DNA from: Ruminococcus sp.
GTDB taxonomy: Bacteria; Bacillota; Clostridia; Oscillospirales; Ruminococcaceae
NCBI GenBank assembly: GCA_031262495.1
Contig: JAISHV010000084.1
Coordinates: 1-64,000 of the forward strand
Length of the DNA: 64,000 nucleotides
Direction: 5' to 3'
The notes beneath the pieces are model-generated. The model was not told the DNA's origin and searched no databases. It was given only the letters and a program-made list of their open reading frames with translations. A program made the position numbers and the translations under genes. How positions within the stretch are numbered: the stretch's first letter is position 1; the number at the start of each line of letters is the position of its first letter. Of the stretch, positions 49,192-58,209 are shown in pieces.

Positions 49192-51684
49192 ATGGCATTT
49201 AAAAAACTTAAACGACTGACGTGTATACTATTGACGGCTTTGATGGCGATATCGCTTTGTGCGTTCCCGGCGACGGCTGTATGGGATGACGCTCTGGGAT
49301 ATGATCCTGATACGATAATATCAAAAAGCTGGGGCTCAAGCGATCTTACAATTGATGTAACAGATTGGACCTCCGATTATTTAGTAGATGTAACGGCTGC
49401 AACAATCGGAACTTTGACCCTTAATGTTGGTACAGAAGGATATTCTAATGTATTCGTTCGCGGCGAGGCGGCAAATCCGCTGTCTGTTGATCTCAATATA
49501 ACGGGCGAAGGAGATATTTATATTAATTGGGGCGCTGATATTAACGTAGGTGCCGAAACTGCATTGACTATAAACAGCAATGTTACAACAAATAGGGTTG
49601 TTATAGCCAATGGCACGCACATCACCGGCAGCGGCACATCGCTTATAAGCATTACGAATGTAAATTTAGACTTTAACTCCGATAATCACGATTTATCTAA
49701 CCCGTCCAACAAAAATTCTCAGCTTACTTATTTCGGTACGGGAAGTGTATTTTCAAATAGCGGCGGAACTGTAACTAAATCAGGTGATGAAACTTTAGTT
49801 GTTTATCCGACACAAGCAACCCTCGGTGCAGATGCAAATCTTTTTAATAGTTTTCAATATGATCCGAATGTCGAGAACAAATGGATCGGATACACAGTGG
49901 GCTTACCGGAAAACTCCGGATATGTTTGGGGCGAAAATGGAACGATTGAGTATTATAGCGGATTAGAAGCACCTATAGCAACAGTCCCCGGCATAACTAC
50001 AGTACCCTATGTGAATCCGCGTGATCGCGGACTTGCTCCTACAATTACATTTGATCCGCCGAGTGCGGAGAGCGTATCACCTCATCGTGTTGCATACTTA
50101 AAAGTCGGCGAGACACTCACAGTTACGCCCGAATTTAAGGGCACCCCGACGAATGCAGGAACAACTTACTTATGGCATATGCTGAACAATCTGCCGGTTT
50201 CCGGTGTGAGGGACACTGGCAGCAATGTGATTTTTGAAGGATCTGATCAGGCTACAAGAGATCGCTCCGGCAGTACAATGACATTTGAGGGTGTGAGACC
50301 GGGCACGACAGCTATTGACATTTCGCGCTATTATGATGATGAACGCGGTAATAGGAGAAGCGAGCAGGTTTGGTTCACAATCATAACTTATGATGAAGAA
50401 GAACTCGAACCGGGTGTTCATACAATAACATTCTATTGTGATGAAGACTTTGGAGGCGGCACAAGTGTTATTCAAATGCAAACGGATGAAAACGGTCAAA
50501 TAGCTAAAATGCCGTATCCTCCTGTTGGTGCTAATTTCCAGTTCCAAAAATGGTCAACAAATATGCCGTATGACGAATATATCTACAGCGAACCATGGGG
50601 ATATGAGTCGTATACCGATACATGGGATGAAAACTCTGTTTTCCTTTGTGATATGATTCTCTGGGCAAATGCAGCTTGGGATGAGAACCCTGTCGGAACA
50701 TTATATCCCGACCCCTATGTAAGTCAAGTAGTAGAACCCGACCCCGATAATAACGACCCCGGCGACAACACAAATACCGGCGACAATACAAACACCGGTG
50801 ACAACACAAACACCGGCGACAATACAAACACCGGCGACAATACAAACACAGATAACAACAATACAAACACCGACACCGACACAGCCGAATCCGCGACCCG
50901 TTCAGTGACAGTCCCGGTTGAAGAAACAACAACCACAACACCCGTAGTCCCGAACGAAGACGGCACATTCACAGTTAAAGTCGGCAATAAAGAAGTAAAA
51001 ACATTCTCTGAAACAGCGGCGGCGGTTATTAACTCCGGCGAAGCGAAAGAAATCGTTACAAACGGCAACGCCGTAGCAGTAGTTAAAGAAGACAACACAG
51101 TTGTAGCAGGTGCAAACAACTCCGGCTCACTTAATTCAGCTTCAACAGTAAAAGCCATCGAAGCGGCTGTGAAAAACATTTCCAAAGACGAAACAACAAT
51201 AAAAGTTGAAGCCGGCGCAGACGTAAACGCCATTTCGACAGCGACGTTCAAGAAAATAGCGAAAGCGGCTGAAGAAGCAGGCGTTGAAGCTATACTTACC
51301 GCAACAGCTACAACCAAAACCGGCGAAGCCTTAGCTACAATCGACATCCCTGTAACAGAAACGCTCAAAAATGTAAAAACAGGGATAATCCTCGAAGATG
51401 AATCAATCGACGAAGCGGTTACAACAATTCAAACAACATACGGCAGCAACGTTTTAGCCTCATTCAAATCCGAACAGAAAAACACATTCGGCACAAGAGT
51501 AAATTTCTCATTCGACATAAAAGCGATAGGCATTGACAAAGCCGACGGCGAAACAGTTTATATAGCAATAACCCGCGCCGACGGCACAACAGTACAAGTA
51601 AAAGGCACAATCAAAAACGGCAAACTAAACTTCTCATCAACAAGCGCAGGCGTGTTTATGATACTGGAAAAATCGCTCGTCTAA
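49192..51684 (+). CDS. Large secreted surface-type protein with GDNTNT repeats
   Basis: An 830-residue exported protein. The start is at ATG 49192 (GAGG SD), with signal peptide MAFKKLKRLTCILLTALMAI..., cut after about residue 29. The first about 220 residues form a Thr/Asn-rich beta-structure with adhesin-like strands. About 280-400 is an Ig-like segment. About 409-500 (HTITFYCDEDFGGG, FQFQKWS) resembles an InlB/Listeria-type beta-repeat. Five GDNTNT hexapeptides form a flexible linker (about 524-553). The C-terminal domain (about 590-830) is Ala/Thr/Lys-rich and unrecognised. No LPxTG or S-layer motif. Probably a secreted or wall-associated protein. Confidence 0.78.
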   Translation: MAFKKLKRLTCILLTALMAISLCAFPATAVWDDALGYDPDTIISKSWGSSDLTIDVTDWTSDYLVDVTAATIGTLTLNVGTEGYSNVFVRGEAANPLSVDLNITGEGDIYINWGADINVGAETALTINSNVTTNRVVIANGTHITGSGTSLISITNVNLDFNSDNHDLSNPSNKNSQLTYFGTGSVFSNSGGTVTKSGDETLVVYPTQATLGADANLFNSFQYDPNVENKWIGYTVGLPENSGYVWGENGTIEYYSGLEAPIATVPGITTVPYVNPRDRGLAPTITFDPPSAESVSPHRVAYLKVGETLTVTPEFKGTPTNAGTTYLWHMLNNLPVSGVRDTGSNVIFEGSDQATRDRSGSTMTFEGVRPGTTAIDISRYYDDERGNRRSEQVWFTIITYDEEELEPGVHTITFYCDEDFGGGTSVIQMQTDENGQIAKMPYPPVGANFQFQKWSTNMPYDEYIYSEPWGYESYTDTWDENSVFLCDMILWANAAWDENPVGTLYPDPYVSQVVEPDPDNNDPGDNTNTGDNTNTGDNTNTGDNTNTGDNTNTDNNNTNTDTDTAESATRSVTVPVEETTTTTPVVPNEDGTFTVKVGNKEVKTFSETAAAVINSGEAKEIVTNGNAVAVVKEDNTVVAGANNSGSLNSASTVKAIEAAVKNISKDETTIKVEAGADVNAISTATFKKIAKAAEEAGVEAILTATATTKTGEALATIDIPVTETLKNVKTGIILEDESIDEAVTTIQTTYGSNVLASFKSEQKNTFGTRVNFSFDIKAIGIDKADGETVYIAITRADGTTVQVKGTIKNGKLNFSSTSAGVFMILEKSLV
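50761..50850 (+). repeat. Five tandem 18-bp units encoding GDNTNT
   Basis: Units ggcgacaayacaaayacc in exact tandem with only synonymous differences apart from the last unit, which ends aca. Confidence 0.92.
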
Positions 51685-51852
51685 CAGAGGTCAGAAATCA
51701 GAAGACAGAAATCAGAGCGGCTGAATACCTTAAATTCAGCTAATATGAAAACCGCGTTAACACCTTAAAGGTAAGTAACGCGGTTTTTGTTTTCTCTTTG
51801 TTTAAGTGAAATCGTCGCTCTGTCTTCTGACATCTGTCATCTGACCTCTGTG
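51683..51852. repeat. Heptamer arrays on both sides of a terminator
   Basis: cagaggtcagaaatcagaag units (51683-51715) after the secreted protein and complementary tctgacatctgtcatctgac units (51820-51850) at the 3' end of the minus-strand LCP gene. They form a large inverted repeat around the terminator. Confidence 0.8.
51748..51788. terminator. Bidirectional-looking terminator
   Basis: Stem aaaaccgcgtta / taacgcggtttt with loop caccttaaaggtaag, T-run on the right. It lies between convergent genes. Confidence 0.8.
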
Positions 51853-52754
51853 TTAAACCACACCGGCAACGCCGACAAGAACGACTCATCAAACGAATAA
51901 TTCCCGTCCGCTTCCATACCCAGCGTGGGGAAAATCTGTCTGCAAAAGCCGTCTGTATGCTGAGCCGAGTAGAGCAGAGCGGGGTAACTTTCTTCAAAGT
52001 CAAAACGCGAAATATCGGTTACGATAGTTGAATTAATTAAAGTCGAGAAATACGATTCGATTAAATCAGAGTTTTCGGTTGTCAGTTTTGACGTCAGCAT
52101 TGTAGTGAGGAGTTCACCGGCTATGCGTGCACGTTCTTCTTCGCCTTGTTTATATGCAGGGAACGCCGCAAGCTGTGAGACGGTGTTTCCGTCTAAATAC
52201 ATAGTTTCGGCTAAGATAACTGTCTGTTCGGATGAAACAGGGTCGGTGTAGATTAAATTATACGGTACAACATATGTCGGTCCTACAAATAAATTACAGA
52301 ATGTTGTGAAAGACGATTCGTAGAGGACTATATACTTATCTACAGGCAGTCCGAGTGTGTATTCGAGGGCTGTTTTTACAGCGGTAGCACTGCCTGTGCG
52401 GTAAAGGCTTCCGAGGGTATCGGGTGTTTCGCCCGCGATTGTATTAGCGGGGATTGATAAAAACACGCCTTGCGTTTCTTCGGGTAAAAATCGAATCAGC
52501 ATAAACACTAAATCAGTGCTCTTAGTGCCGAGATCGGCTATCGCAAGGAGGGTTTTGCTGTCATCGGCAGACGGCGTATAAGTACCGCTTTGATTCAATA
52601 AATCGGCGTCGGTATCTTCTGACGCAGTGTTACCGAGGAGCATCTCAATAAAGACATTGCCGATAAATCCGAAAACAATCAGCGTGACAATGACGGTAAT
52701 TATGTAAGTCAGCCCTATTTTTACGCCTTTTGAAGCCATCAGTGCGATCCTCAA
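51837..52754 (-). CDS. Divergent LytR-CpsA-Psr (LCP)-like membrane protein
   Basis: A 305-residue protein with an N-terminal TM helix (about 10-35) and an outside domain matching weakly the LCP fold that attaches polymers to peptidoglycan (TKSTDLVFMLIRFLPEETQGVFLSIP, then the AVKTALEYTLGLPVDKYIVLYESSF block). The usual Arg-rich active site is not obvious, so catalytic activity is doubtful. The start is TTG 52754 (TTGA overlap with the SLOG gene) or ATG 52739, which has GAGG nine bases away. The last residues NTEVR come from heptamer repeat DNA. Confidence 0.65.
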   Translation of the reverse strand: MRIALMASKGVKIGLTYIITVIVTLIVFGFIGNVFIEMLLGNTASEDTDADLLNQSGTYTPSADDSKTLLAIADLGTKSTDLVFMLIRFLPEETQGVFLSIPANTIAGETPDTLGSLYRTGSATAVKTALEYTLGLPVDKYIVLYESSFTTFCNLFVGPTYVVPYNLIYTDPVSSEQTVILAETMYLDGNTVSQLAAFPAYKQGEEERARIAGELLTTMLTSKLTTENSDLIESYFSTLINSTIVTDISRFDFEESYPALLYSAQHTDGFCRQIFPTLGMEADGNYSFDESFLSALPVWFNTEVR

Positions 52755-53272
52755 TTACTCTCAATCATTTTTACAATTATCCCGGCGTTTTGTGCAAAAC
52801 GCACTGTCATACCCGTGCCGCTGTGTGCATCTGCCATAAAAGCTATAAGTTTGCCAGAAACATCAATCATATATTTATTGCGGATTTTCATACAGCTGCG
52901 GCTGTACTCATCTGATGTAAATATGACGGCATCGGCGTTGTCAACCATAAAGCCGTATTCAAACTTATCTTTTCCGGTGAAATTTTCGCCGTGTTTTTCA
53001 TAAGGTAAAGCGGCAATAAGGCGGATTTTATGCCGCCGCCTGAGTTCCGCAACAATATTACCCGCCCATATATCAAAGCCTCTTGCGCCGCCGCTTATGA
53101 AGGTATCAAATCCGGAATCAATGGTATCTTTAATTTCTTGAAGCAAGAGCGATTTTAAGATTTTCTCGGCGATATCGCCGTCAGGCAGCTTTTCGGGACG
53201 ATGCCCCGAAAAACAGACTGTTTTATTTCTGTCAAAAAGGATTTCATTCGGTTTGTAACTTTTCTGTACCAA
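52751..53272 (-). CDS. SLOG-family (DUF1273/YpsA-like) nucleotide-binding protein
   Basis: A 173-residue protein with the SLOG pattern TVCFSGHRPEKLP near 18-30, FISGGARGFDIWAG at about 58-71, and ADAVIFTSDEYSRSCMKIRNKYMID. SLOG proteins bind nucleotides or nucleotide-derived signals, and YpsA is linked to cell-division control. It starts with TTG inside the end of pheT (29-bp overlap), with no ATG alternative before the conserved core. Confidence 0.78.
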   Translation of the reverse strand: MVQKSYKPNEILFDRNKTVCFSGHRPEKLPDGDIAEKILKSLLLQEIKDTIDSGFDTFISGGARGFDIWAGNIVAELRRRHKIRLIAALPYEKHGENFTGKDKFEYGFMVDNADAVIFTSDEYSRSCMKIRNKYMIDVSGKLIAFMADAHSGTGMTVRFAQNAGIIVKMIESN

Positions 53273-55628
53273 GTTTAACGCTCATTCCCGCTTCTTTGAG
53301 GTTTGAAATTATCTTATCGGTATATTCTTTGACTTCTGCGCCCGAAAGGGTTTTTTCATAAGAAGCAAAACTTATTCGCACGGTAATATTCTTTGTGCCC
53401 TCGCCGTAAATATCCGTAACAGCGAGGGAGCGCAAAACATCACAATCAGGGAGTTTTATAAGGCTCTCTACCTCTCTGAATGTCTTATCGGCAGGAACGG
53501 GAATCGTAATATCAACGTCAATCCCCGGGAATCGCGGGGTTTCTTTATAGACAATATTCTTTTCGGGTATTTCGGCTAAAGTTGTACAATCAATTTCAAC
53601 CGAAACGATAGCCGCTTTTTTGTCGATTATATTTTTTATGCGCGGGTGAATTATACTGATATTGCCGATACCGATTCCGTCGGCGAAGATTTCGTTGTTG
53701 TTTTTCGGGTGGATATAGTTTTCAGAAGCGGATAGGAGCTTGTACTCTGCATTGCTATGCTTAATGGTAAGGAGCAGACGGTCGGTAATATCACGCGCTT
53801 TCATCAAAAGCTTTTCTTCCGAAATTTTACGCGAATAGAGCACAATCCCGAGACGTTTGCGTTCGATAATTTCGCCCTTTTCATTTTTGCCGGTGAAAGC
53901 TTTGCCTATCTCGAATATGCCGAAATCTTCTGAATATGTCTTATTTTCGGAGATGAAATACAGCAAAGACGGAATCATCGAGTTTCTGAGCATATCGTGT
54001 TCGGGGGTCCCGGCATTTATAATTTTAACGGTTTGAGGGTTTTCAATGCCGAGAGCTTTATTTTTCTTTGAATCAGCCCAAATATACGAGTGAACCTCGT
54101 GGAGGGAGAATTCTTTTACAAGAGTGTCTTTGAGGGCATTTTCGTCGGCTTTCAAAGCAGATAATTTCACAGGATAAAGCGGAGATTTAGAAGTAGCCAC
54201 GGCGAAATTGTCATAGCCGTAGATACGGGTGATTTCTTCGATAATATCGGCTTTTATGGTTACGTCTTTAGTGCCGCGCCATGAGGGGACTTTTACGGTG
54301 AATTCACCGTTCCCGCCTAAAACCTCAAAGCCCAACAGCGTTAAAGTTTTTACAATACGTTCATCAGAAATTTCAATCCCCGTGTAGCGATTTACGTAAG
54401 TTTTTGTAAATGCAATTGTTCTTTCGGGGTATTTTTTCAAATAAAGGTCGGTGAAATTTGATGTAATTTTTGCTCCCGGGTCGATTGTCAAAAGAAGCTT
54501 CATAAAGCGCGCAGCGGCGGTGAGTGTCATTTCGGGGTCTAAAGCCTTTTCATAGCGCATTGAAGCATCTGTGCGCAAGCCGATTTTTGTGGATGTGCGG
54601 CGAACGGATACACCGTCAAAATTCGCCGACTCTAATAAGAGTGATGTAGTATCATCGGCGATTTCAGAATCAAGCCCGCCCATTACACCGGCTATAGCCG
54701 ACGGAATGTTATTTGATGTAATCATCAGCATTTCGGGGGTGATTTTACGTTTTTGACCGTCGAGCGTCGTGAATTCAAATTCTTCGGGGAAACGCTTAAT
54801 TTCAACGGATTCAACTTTGCGCAAATCAAATGCGTGCATAGGCTGACCGAGTTCGAGCATCAGGTAATTCGTCAAATCGGCAAGCAGATTTATAGGGCGC
54901 AAATCACAGTAGAACAGACGGATTTTAATGTATTCGGGCGAAACTTTTACATTAATGTTTTCGGCTCTGACGGCGGTATAACGATACATCAGTTCGTCGG
55001 AAGATTTAATATCAAGCGAAGGCAACGCCGCAAAATCAGCGGGATTAACCATATCTAAGGGCTTGAGGGGTTTGCCGGTGAGGGCAGAGAATTCGCGGGC
55101 AATACCGTAATGTCCCCATAAGTCGGGGCGGTTCGTGAGGGATTTATTATCCACTTCAAAGACAATATCGTCAATGGGGAAGATTTCTTTAATATCAGTG
55201 CCGACAGTTAAGCCGTCGGGGAGTTCCCATATACCGGAATTATCGGCGGAGAGACCGAGTTCGGCTTCTGAACAGCACATACCGCAGGATTCGTAACCGG
55301 CAAGCATAACGCGGTTAATGGGGTTGCCCGAAACCATACCGCCGTCAGTCGCTAAAGCGACATACATACCGACTTTGACATTCGGCGCACCGCAGACAAC
55401 GTTCACAACTTTGCCGCCTTGGTCAACAGTCAGGAGATGAAGCTTTTTAGAGTTCGGGTGATTTTCGAGCGTTAAAATCTTACCGACAACAACACCTTTT
55501 GTTTCGGCACCTTTATAGTAAATATCTTCAACTTCCGCAGTAGAAAGCGTGAATCTGTGAATGAGTTCGGGGATATTTTCCCCCCTCAAATCCACAAAAT
55601 CATTAATCCAATTCATTGAAACAAGCAT
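53244..55628 (-). CDS. pheT: Phenylalanyl-tRNA synthetase beta subunit
   Basis: A 794-residue beta chain of the alpha2-beta2 PheRS. N-terminal EMAP/OB-type tRNA-binding domain (about 40-150, GKILTLENHPNSKKLHLL), B3/B4 editing domain (about 205-370), B5 domain (about 400-470), catalytic-like core, and C-terminal FDX-ACB anticodon domain (about 700-794, TPRFPGIDVDITIPVP). Length is standard. SD aaagg. Unusually separated from pheS by 572 bp of repeats. Confidence 0.95.
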   Translation of the reverse strand: MLVSMNWINDFVDLRGENIPELIHRFTLSTAEVEDIYYKGAETKGVVVGKILTLENHPNSKKLHLLTVDQGGKVVNVVCGAPNVKVGMYVALATDGGMVSGNPINRVMLAGYESCGMCCSEAELGLSADNSGIWELPDGLTVGTDIKEIFPIDDIVFEVDNKSLTNRPDLWGHYGIAREFSALTGKPLKPLDMVNPADFAALPSLDIKSSDELMYRYTAVRAENINVKVSPEYIKIRLFYCDLRPINLLADLTNYLMLELGQPMHAFDLRKVESVEIKRFPEEFEFTTLDGQKRKITPEMLMITSNNIPSAIAGVMGGLDSEIADDTTSLLLESANFDGVSVRRTSTKIGLRTDASMRYEKALDPEMTLTAAARFMKLLLTIDPGAKITSNFTDLYLKKYPERTIAFTKTYVNRYTGIEISDERIVKTLTLLGFEVLGGNGEFTVKVPSWRGTKDVTIKADIIEEITRIYGYDNFAVATSKSPLYPVKLSALKADENALKDTLVKEFSLHEVHSYIWADSKKNKALGIENPQTVKIINAGTPEHDMLRNSMIPSLLYFISENKTYSEDFGIFEIGKAFTGKNEKGEIIERKRLGIVLYSRKISEEKLLMKARDITDRLLLTIKHSNAEYKLLSASENYIHPKNNNEIFADGIGIGNISIIHPRIKNIIDKKAAIVSVEIDCTTLAEIPEKNIVYKETPRFPGIDVDITIPVPADKTFREVESLIKLPDCDVLRSLAVTDIYGEGTKNITVRISFASYEKTLSGAEVKEYTDKIISNLKEAGMSVKLGTEKLQTE

Positions 55629-56200
55629 AATTTATACCTTTAATTTTAATTTCTTTTTTTTGAATACCAAAATCCGACTTCTGTGTAGGGGCGGGCGCCC
55701 TCGCCCGCCCGCTTACGCTAAAACGCCCCAATTTTTGTTTGAATAATGAACTATAATAAATATTGTTTTCATTATTAAAATTACGTGCTTTAGAATGTGC
55801 GGGCGGGCGAGGGCGTCCGCCCCTACGAAACAGAGGACAGAAGCGAGAGGACAGAAGACAGATTATGAATGTCACGCTTATCAGTAAACCGCACAGCGTT
55901 TAGAATGTGCGGGCGGGCGAGGTCGCCCGCCCCTACAGATATCGTAGTAAGTTGCACAGGGGGATGGGGGAGGGGGACGTGTCGCGCACTAACAAGTGAG
56001 TGCTGGTGAGGGGGTAGGGGGGCGGCGTGTCACTACCGCCGCTATAGCCGCCCCTTTCCCCCTTACCCCTGACAAGTTCATGCAAACGTGACATTCACGA
56101 CATTCATATGACATTCACAGACATTCATTCTGACATTCATCCGACATTCAAACGCGACATTCAAATTCTGACATCTGTCTTCTAAAATCTGATTTCTGTG
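55629..56200. repeat. Repeat island between pheS and pheT (family B copy B4, family B end, family A copy A5, heptamers)
   Basis: B4 at 55684-55826 (143 bp, GC-rich inverted ends, AT core), heptamers at about 55830-55862, the 75-bp segment shared with 40392-40466 at 55864-55937, A5 at 55945-56165 with G-runs at 55958-55976, a about 35-bp insertion (acgtgtcgcgcactaacaag...), the stem and a gacattc array. No gene is seen in these 572 bp. Confidence 0.88.
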
Positions 56201-57220
56201 TTAGCTTACAAACTGTGACAAATTCGCCAATTTCCCCGAGTTTAAATCCCGAATATCTTTAATACCGTATTTCATCATCGCAAGCCGCGTTAAACCTAAA
56301 CCAAATGCAAATCCCGTGTATTTTTCAGAATCAATACCGCCCTCTTTGAGCACATTCGGGTGAATCATTCCGCAGGGACAGAGTTCAAGCCAACCCGAAT
56401 TCTTGCATGAAGGGCAGCCTTCACCGCCGCAGATAAGACAACTGATATCAAGTTCAAACCCCGGCTCTACAAATGGGAAAAATCCCGGGCGCAAGCGTAC
56501 TTCGATATCCTTTTCAAATACTTCGGACAGCATCTTTTTCATAAAATAGATAAGATTGCTTATAGAAATATCCGTGTCAATCATAATACCCTCCATCTGA
56601 AAGAAAGTGTTTTCATGACAGGCATCGGTAGCTTCATTTCTGAAACAACGCCCCGGGAAGATAGCGCGGAGAGGCGCACCGTATTTCTTCATAATGGCGT
56701 TTTGCGCCGCCGATGTGTGGGTTTTCAGGAGTTGTCCGTTTTCGAGATAATAGGTATCCTGCATATCGCGGGCAGGGTGATCTTTCGGGATATTTACGGC
56801 TTCAAAACAGTTGTAGTCGTCAGTAACTTCGGGGTATTCTTCAATCGTAAATCCCATTGAGGCGAAAATTTCTTCGCATTTGCGCTGAACAAGCGTAATC
56901 GGGTGATACGAGCCCGCCGCCGTTTTTGAGGGCACTGACAAATCATAAAGCGGTGCGGCGTTCACCATAAGTTCTTCTTCTTTGAGCTTTATGGCTATTA
57001 TTTTTTCGGCGATGAGGATTTCGGCTTCTTTTTTGAGCCTGTTTATTGCGCCGCCGAGGGTCTTTTTCTCTTCGCCCGAGACATTGCGCAAACCCGCTAA
57101 CGCTTCCGTTATGTGACCTTTTTTGCCTAAAAATTTCACACGGAGTTCTTCAAGTTTGCCCGATTCAGAGGCATTTTCTAAATCTTCATTCAGATTTTTT
57201 CGGATCTCTTCGATATTCAT
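56201..57220 (-). CDS. pheS: Phenylalanyl-tRNA synthetase alpha subunit
   Basis: A 339-residue class II catalytic chain. N-terminal coiled coil (about 1-85). Motif 2 GRCFRNEATDACHENTFFQMEG near 193-214. A structural cysteine-rich loop CLICGGEGCPSCKNSGW near 262-278, typical of PheS, and motif 3 FAFGLGLTRLAMMKYGI near 308-324. It lies 20 bp behind fabZ and is probably in the same transcript as the fab genes. Confidence 0.95.
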   Translation of the reverse strand: MNIEEIRKNLNEDLENASESGKLEELRVKFLGKKGHITEALAGLRNVSGEEKKTLGGAINRLKKEAEILIAEKIIAIKLKEEELMVNAAPLYDLSVPSKTAAGSYHPITLVQRKCEEIFASMGFTIEEYPEVTDDYNCFEAVNIPKDHPARDMQDTYYLENGQLLKTHTSAAQNAIMKKYGAPLRAIFPGRCFRNEATDACHENTFFQMEGIMIDTDISISNLIYFMKKMLSEVFEKDIEVRLRPGFFPFVEPGFELDISCLICGGEGCPSCKNSGWLELCPCGMIHPNVLKEGGIDSEKYTGFAFGLGLTRLAMMKYGIKDIRDLNSGKLANLSQFVS

Positions 57221-57240
57221 TATTTTTCAAATCTTTCTAT

Positions 57241-57666
57241 TTACTTAATTATAAACGTAATCTCTGCTGAACAAGCCTTTTCTCCGCCGACTGTGGCAAT
57301 TCCTTTCCCGACACCCACAGGACCTTTTGTTTTTATAATTTCAACATCTAAAATTAAATCGTCCCCGGGCACAACTTCACGTCTGAACTTTACATCATTG
57401 ATGCCGCCGAAAAAACCGATTTTCCCCGTATTTTCGGGTAACGACAAAATCGCGGTGCAGCCTGTCTGCGCCATCATTTCGACAATAAGTACTCCGGGCG
57501 TGACAGGGTGACCGGGGAAATGCCCCGTAAACCAAAAATCGTCTGCCTTGATATGTTTAACGGCTTTAGCGCGTTTGCCCGGCTCCATTTCGACAATTTC
57601 ATCAATCAGTAAAAACGGGTCGCGGTGAGGGATTATTTCCATTATTTGTTCTTTGTTTAATACCAT
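57241..57666 (-). CDS. fabZ: 3-hydroxyacyl-ACP dehydratase FabZ
   Basis: A 141-residue hot-dog-fold dehydratase of fatty-acid elongation. Catalytic His49 and Glu63 in GHFPGHPVTPGVLIVE. RDPFLLID at 15-22. Length normal. Separated from accB by a family C repeat and heptamers (about 96 bp). Confidence 0.94.
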   Translation of the reverse strand: MVLNKEQIMEIIPHRDPFLLIDEIVEMEPGKRAKAVKHIKADDFWFTGHFPGHPVTPGVLIVEMMAQTGCTAILSLPENTGKIGFFGGINDVKFRREVVPGDDLILDVEIIKTKGPVGVGKGIATVGGEKACSAEITFIIK

Positions 57667-57700
57667 TTTGTTTTTCCTTAATACAGAATACAGATATTTG

Positions 57701-57772
57701 CTTCTACGCGGTGAGCATCTTTAAGCTATGAAATACTTTCATCGCGAATCAGTCCAGTCGGGTCACCGACTA
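57701..57772 (-). repeat. Family C repeat (copy C7) inside the fab operon
   Basis: Reversed copy: cttctacgcggtgagcatct, catcgcgaat core and ccagtcgggtcaccgac stem. It overlaps the last codons and stop of accB on the minus strand and is preceded by acagaat heptamers. Confidence 0.8.
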
Positions 57773-58209
57773 ATTATCATAACATCCTGATCAAATTCAA
57801 GCGGCTCTGCATCTTTCACTAAAATTTCTTTTACAGTACCGTCAAATTCGCTCGGCACTTCATTCATAACTTTCATTGATTCAATTATAAATAGGATATC
57901 GCCTTTTTTAACAGTCTGCCCGACAGTAACAAACGGCGGTTTGCCCGGTGAAGCACTCTCGTAGAATGTGCCTATGAGGGGGGCTTTGACGATATTGCCG
58001 TTCAAAACGGCAGTAGTATTTTGGGGGATTTGCGGTATGGACGTTTTATCAGCGGCTCTGTTATTGCCGTGATACTGACGCGGAAATTTTTTCTCTAAAA
58101 TTACATTATAATCCTGTTTTTTATTTTCAAGTTCAATACGCGTAAGTCCGTTATCATTCATAATTTGCGCAAGGGAACGGATATCATCTTCAATTAATTT
58201 ATCTATCAT
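57763..58209 (-). CDS. accB: Biotin carboxyl carrier protein of acetyl-CoA carboxylase
   Basis: A 148-residue BCCP. The C-terminal biotinyl domain has the biotin lysine Lys113 in ESMKVMNEV (usually EAMK or ESMK) and KAPLIGTFYESASPG, the acetyl-CoA carboxylase-type thumb region. The N-terminus has the usual dimerisation helix, then a linker. Its start overlaps the fabF stop by ATGA. accC and accDA are not present here. Confidence 0.93.
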   Translation of the reverse strand: MIDKLIEDDIRSLAQIMNDNGLTRIELENKKQDYNVILEKKFPRQYHGNNRAADKTSIPQIPQNTTAVLNGNIVKAPLIGTFYESASPGKPPFVTVGQTVKKGDILFIIESMKVMNEVPSEFDGTVKEILVKDAEPLEFDQDVMIISR

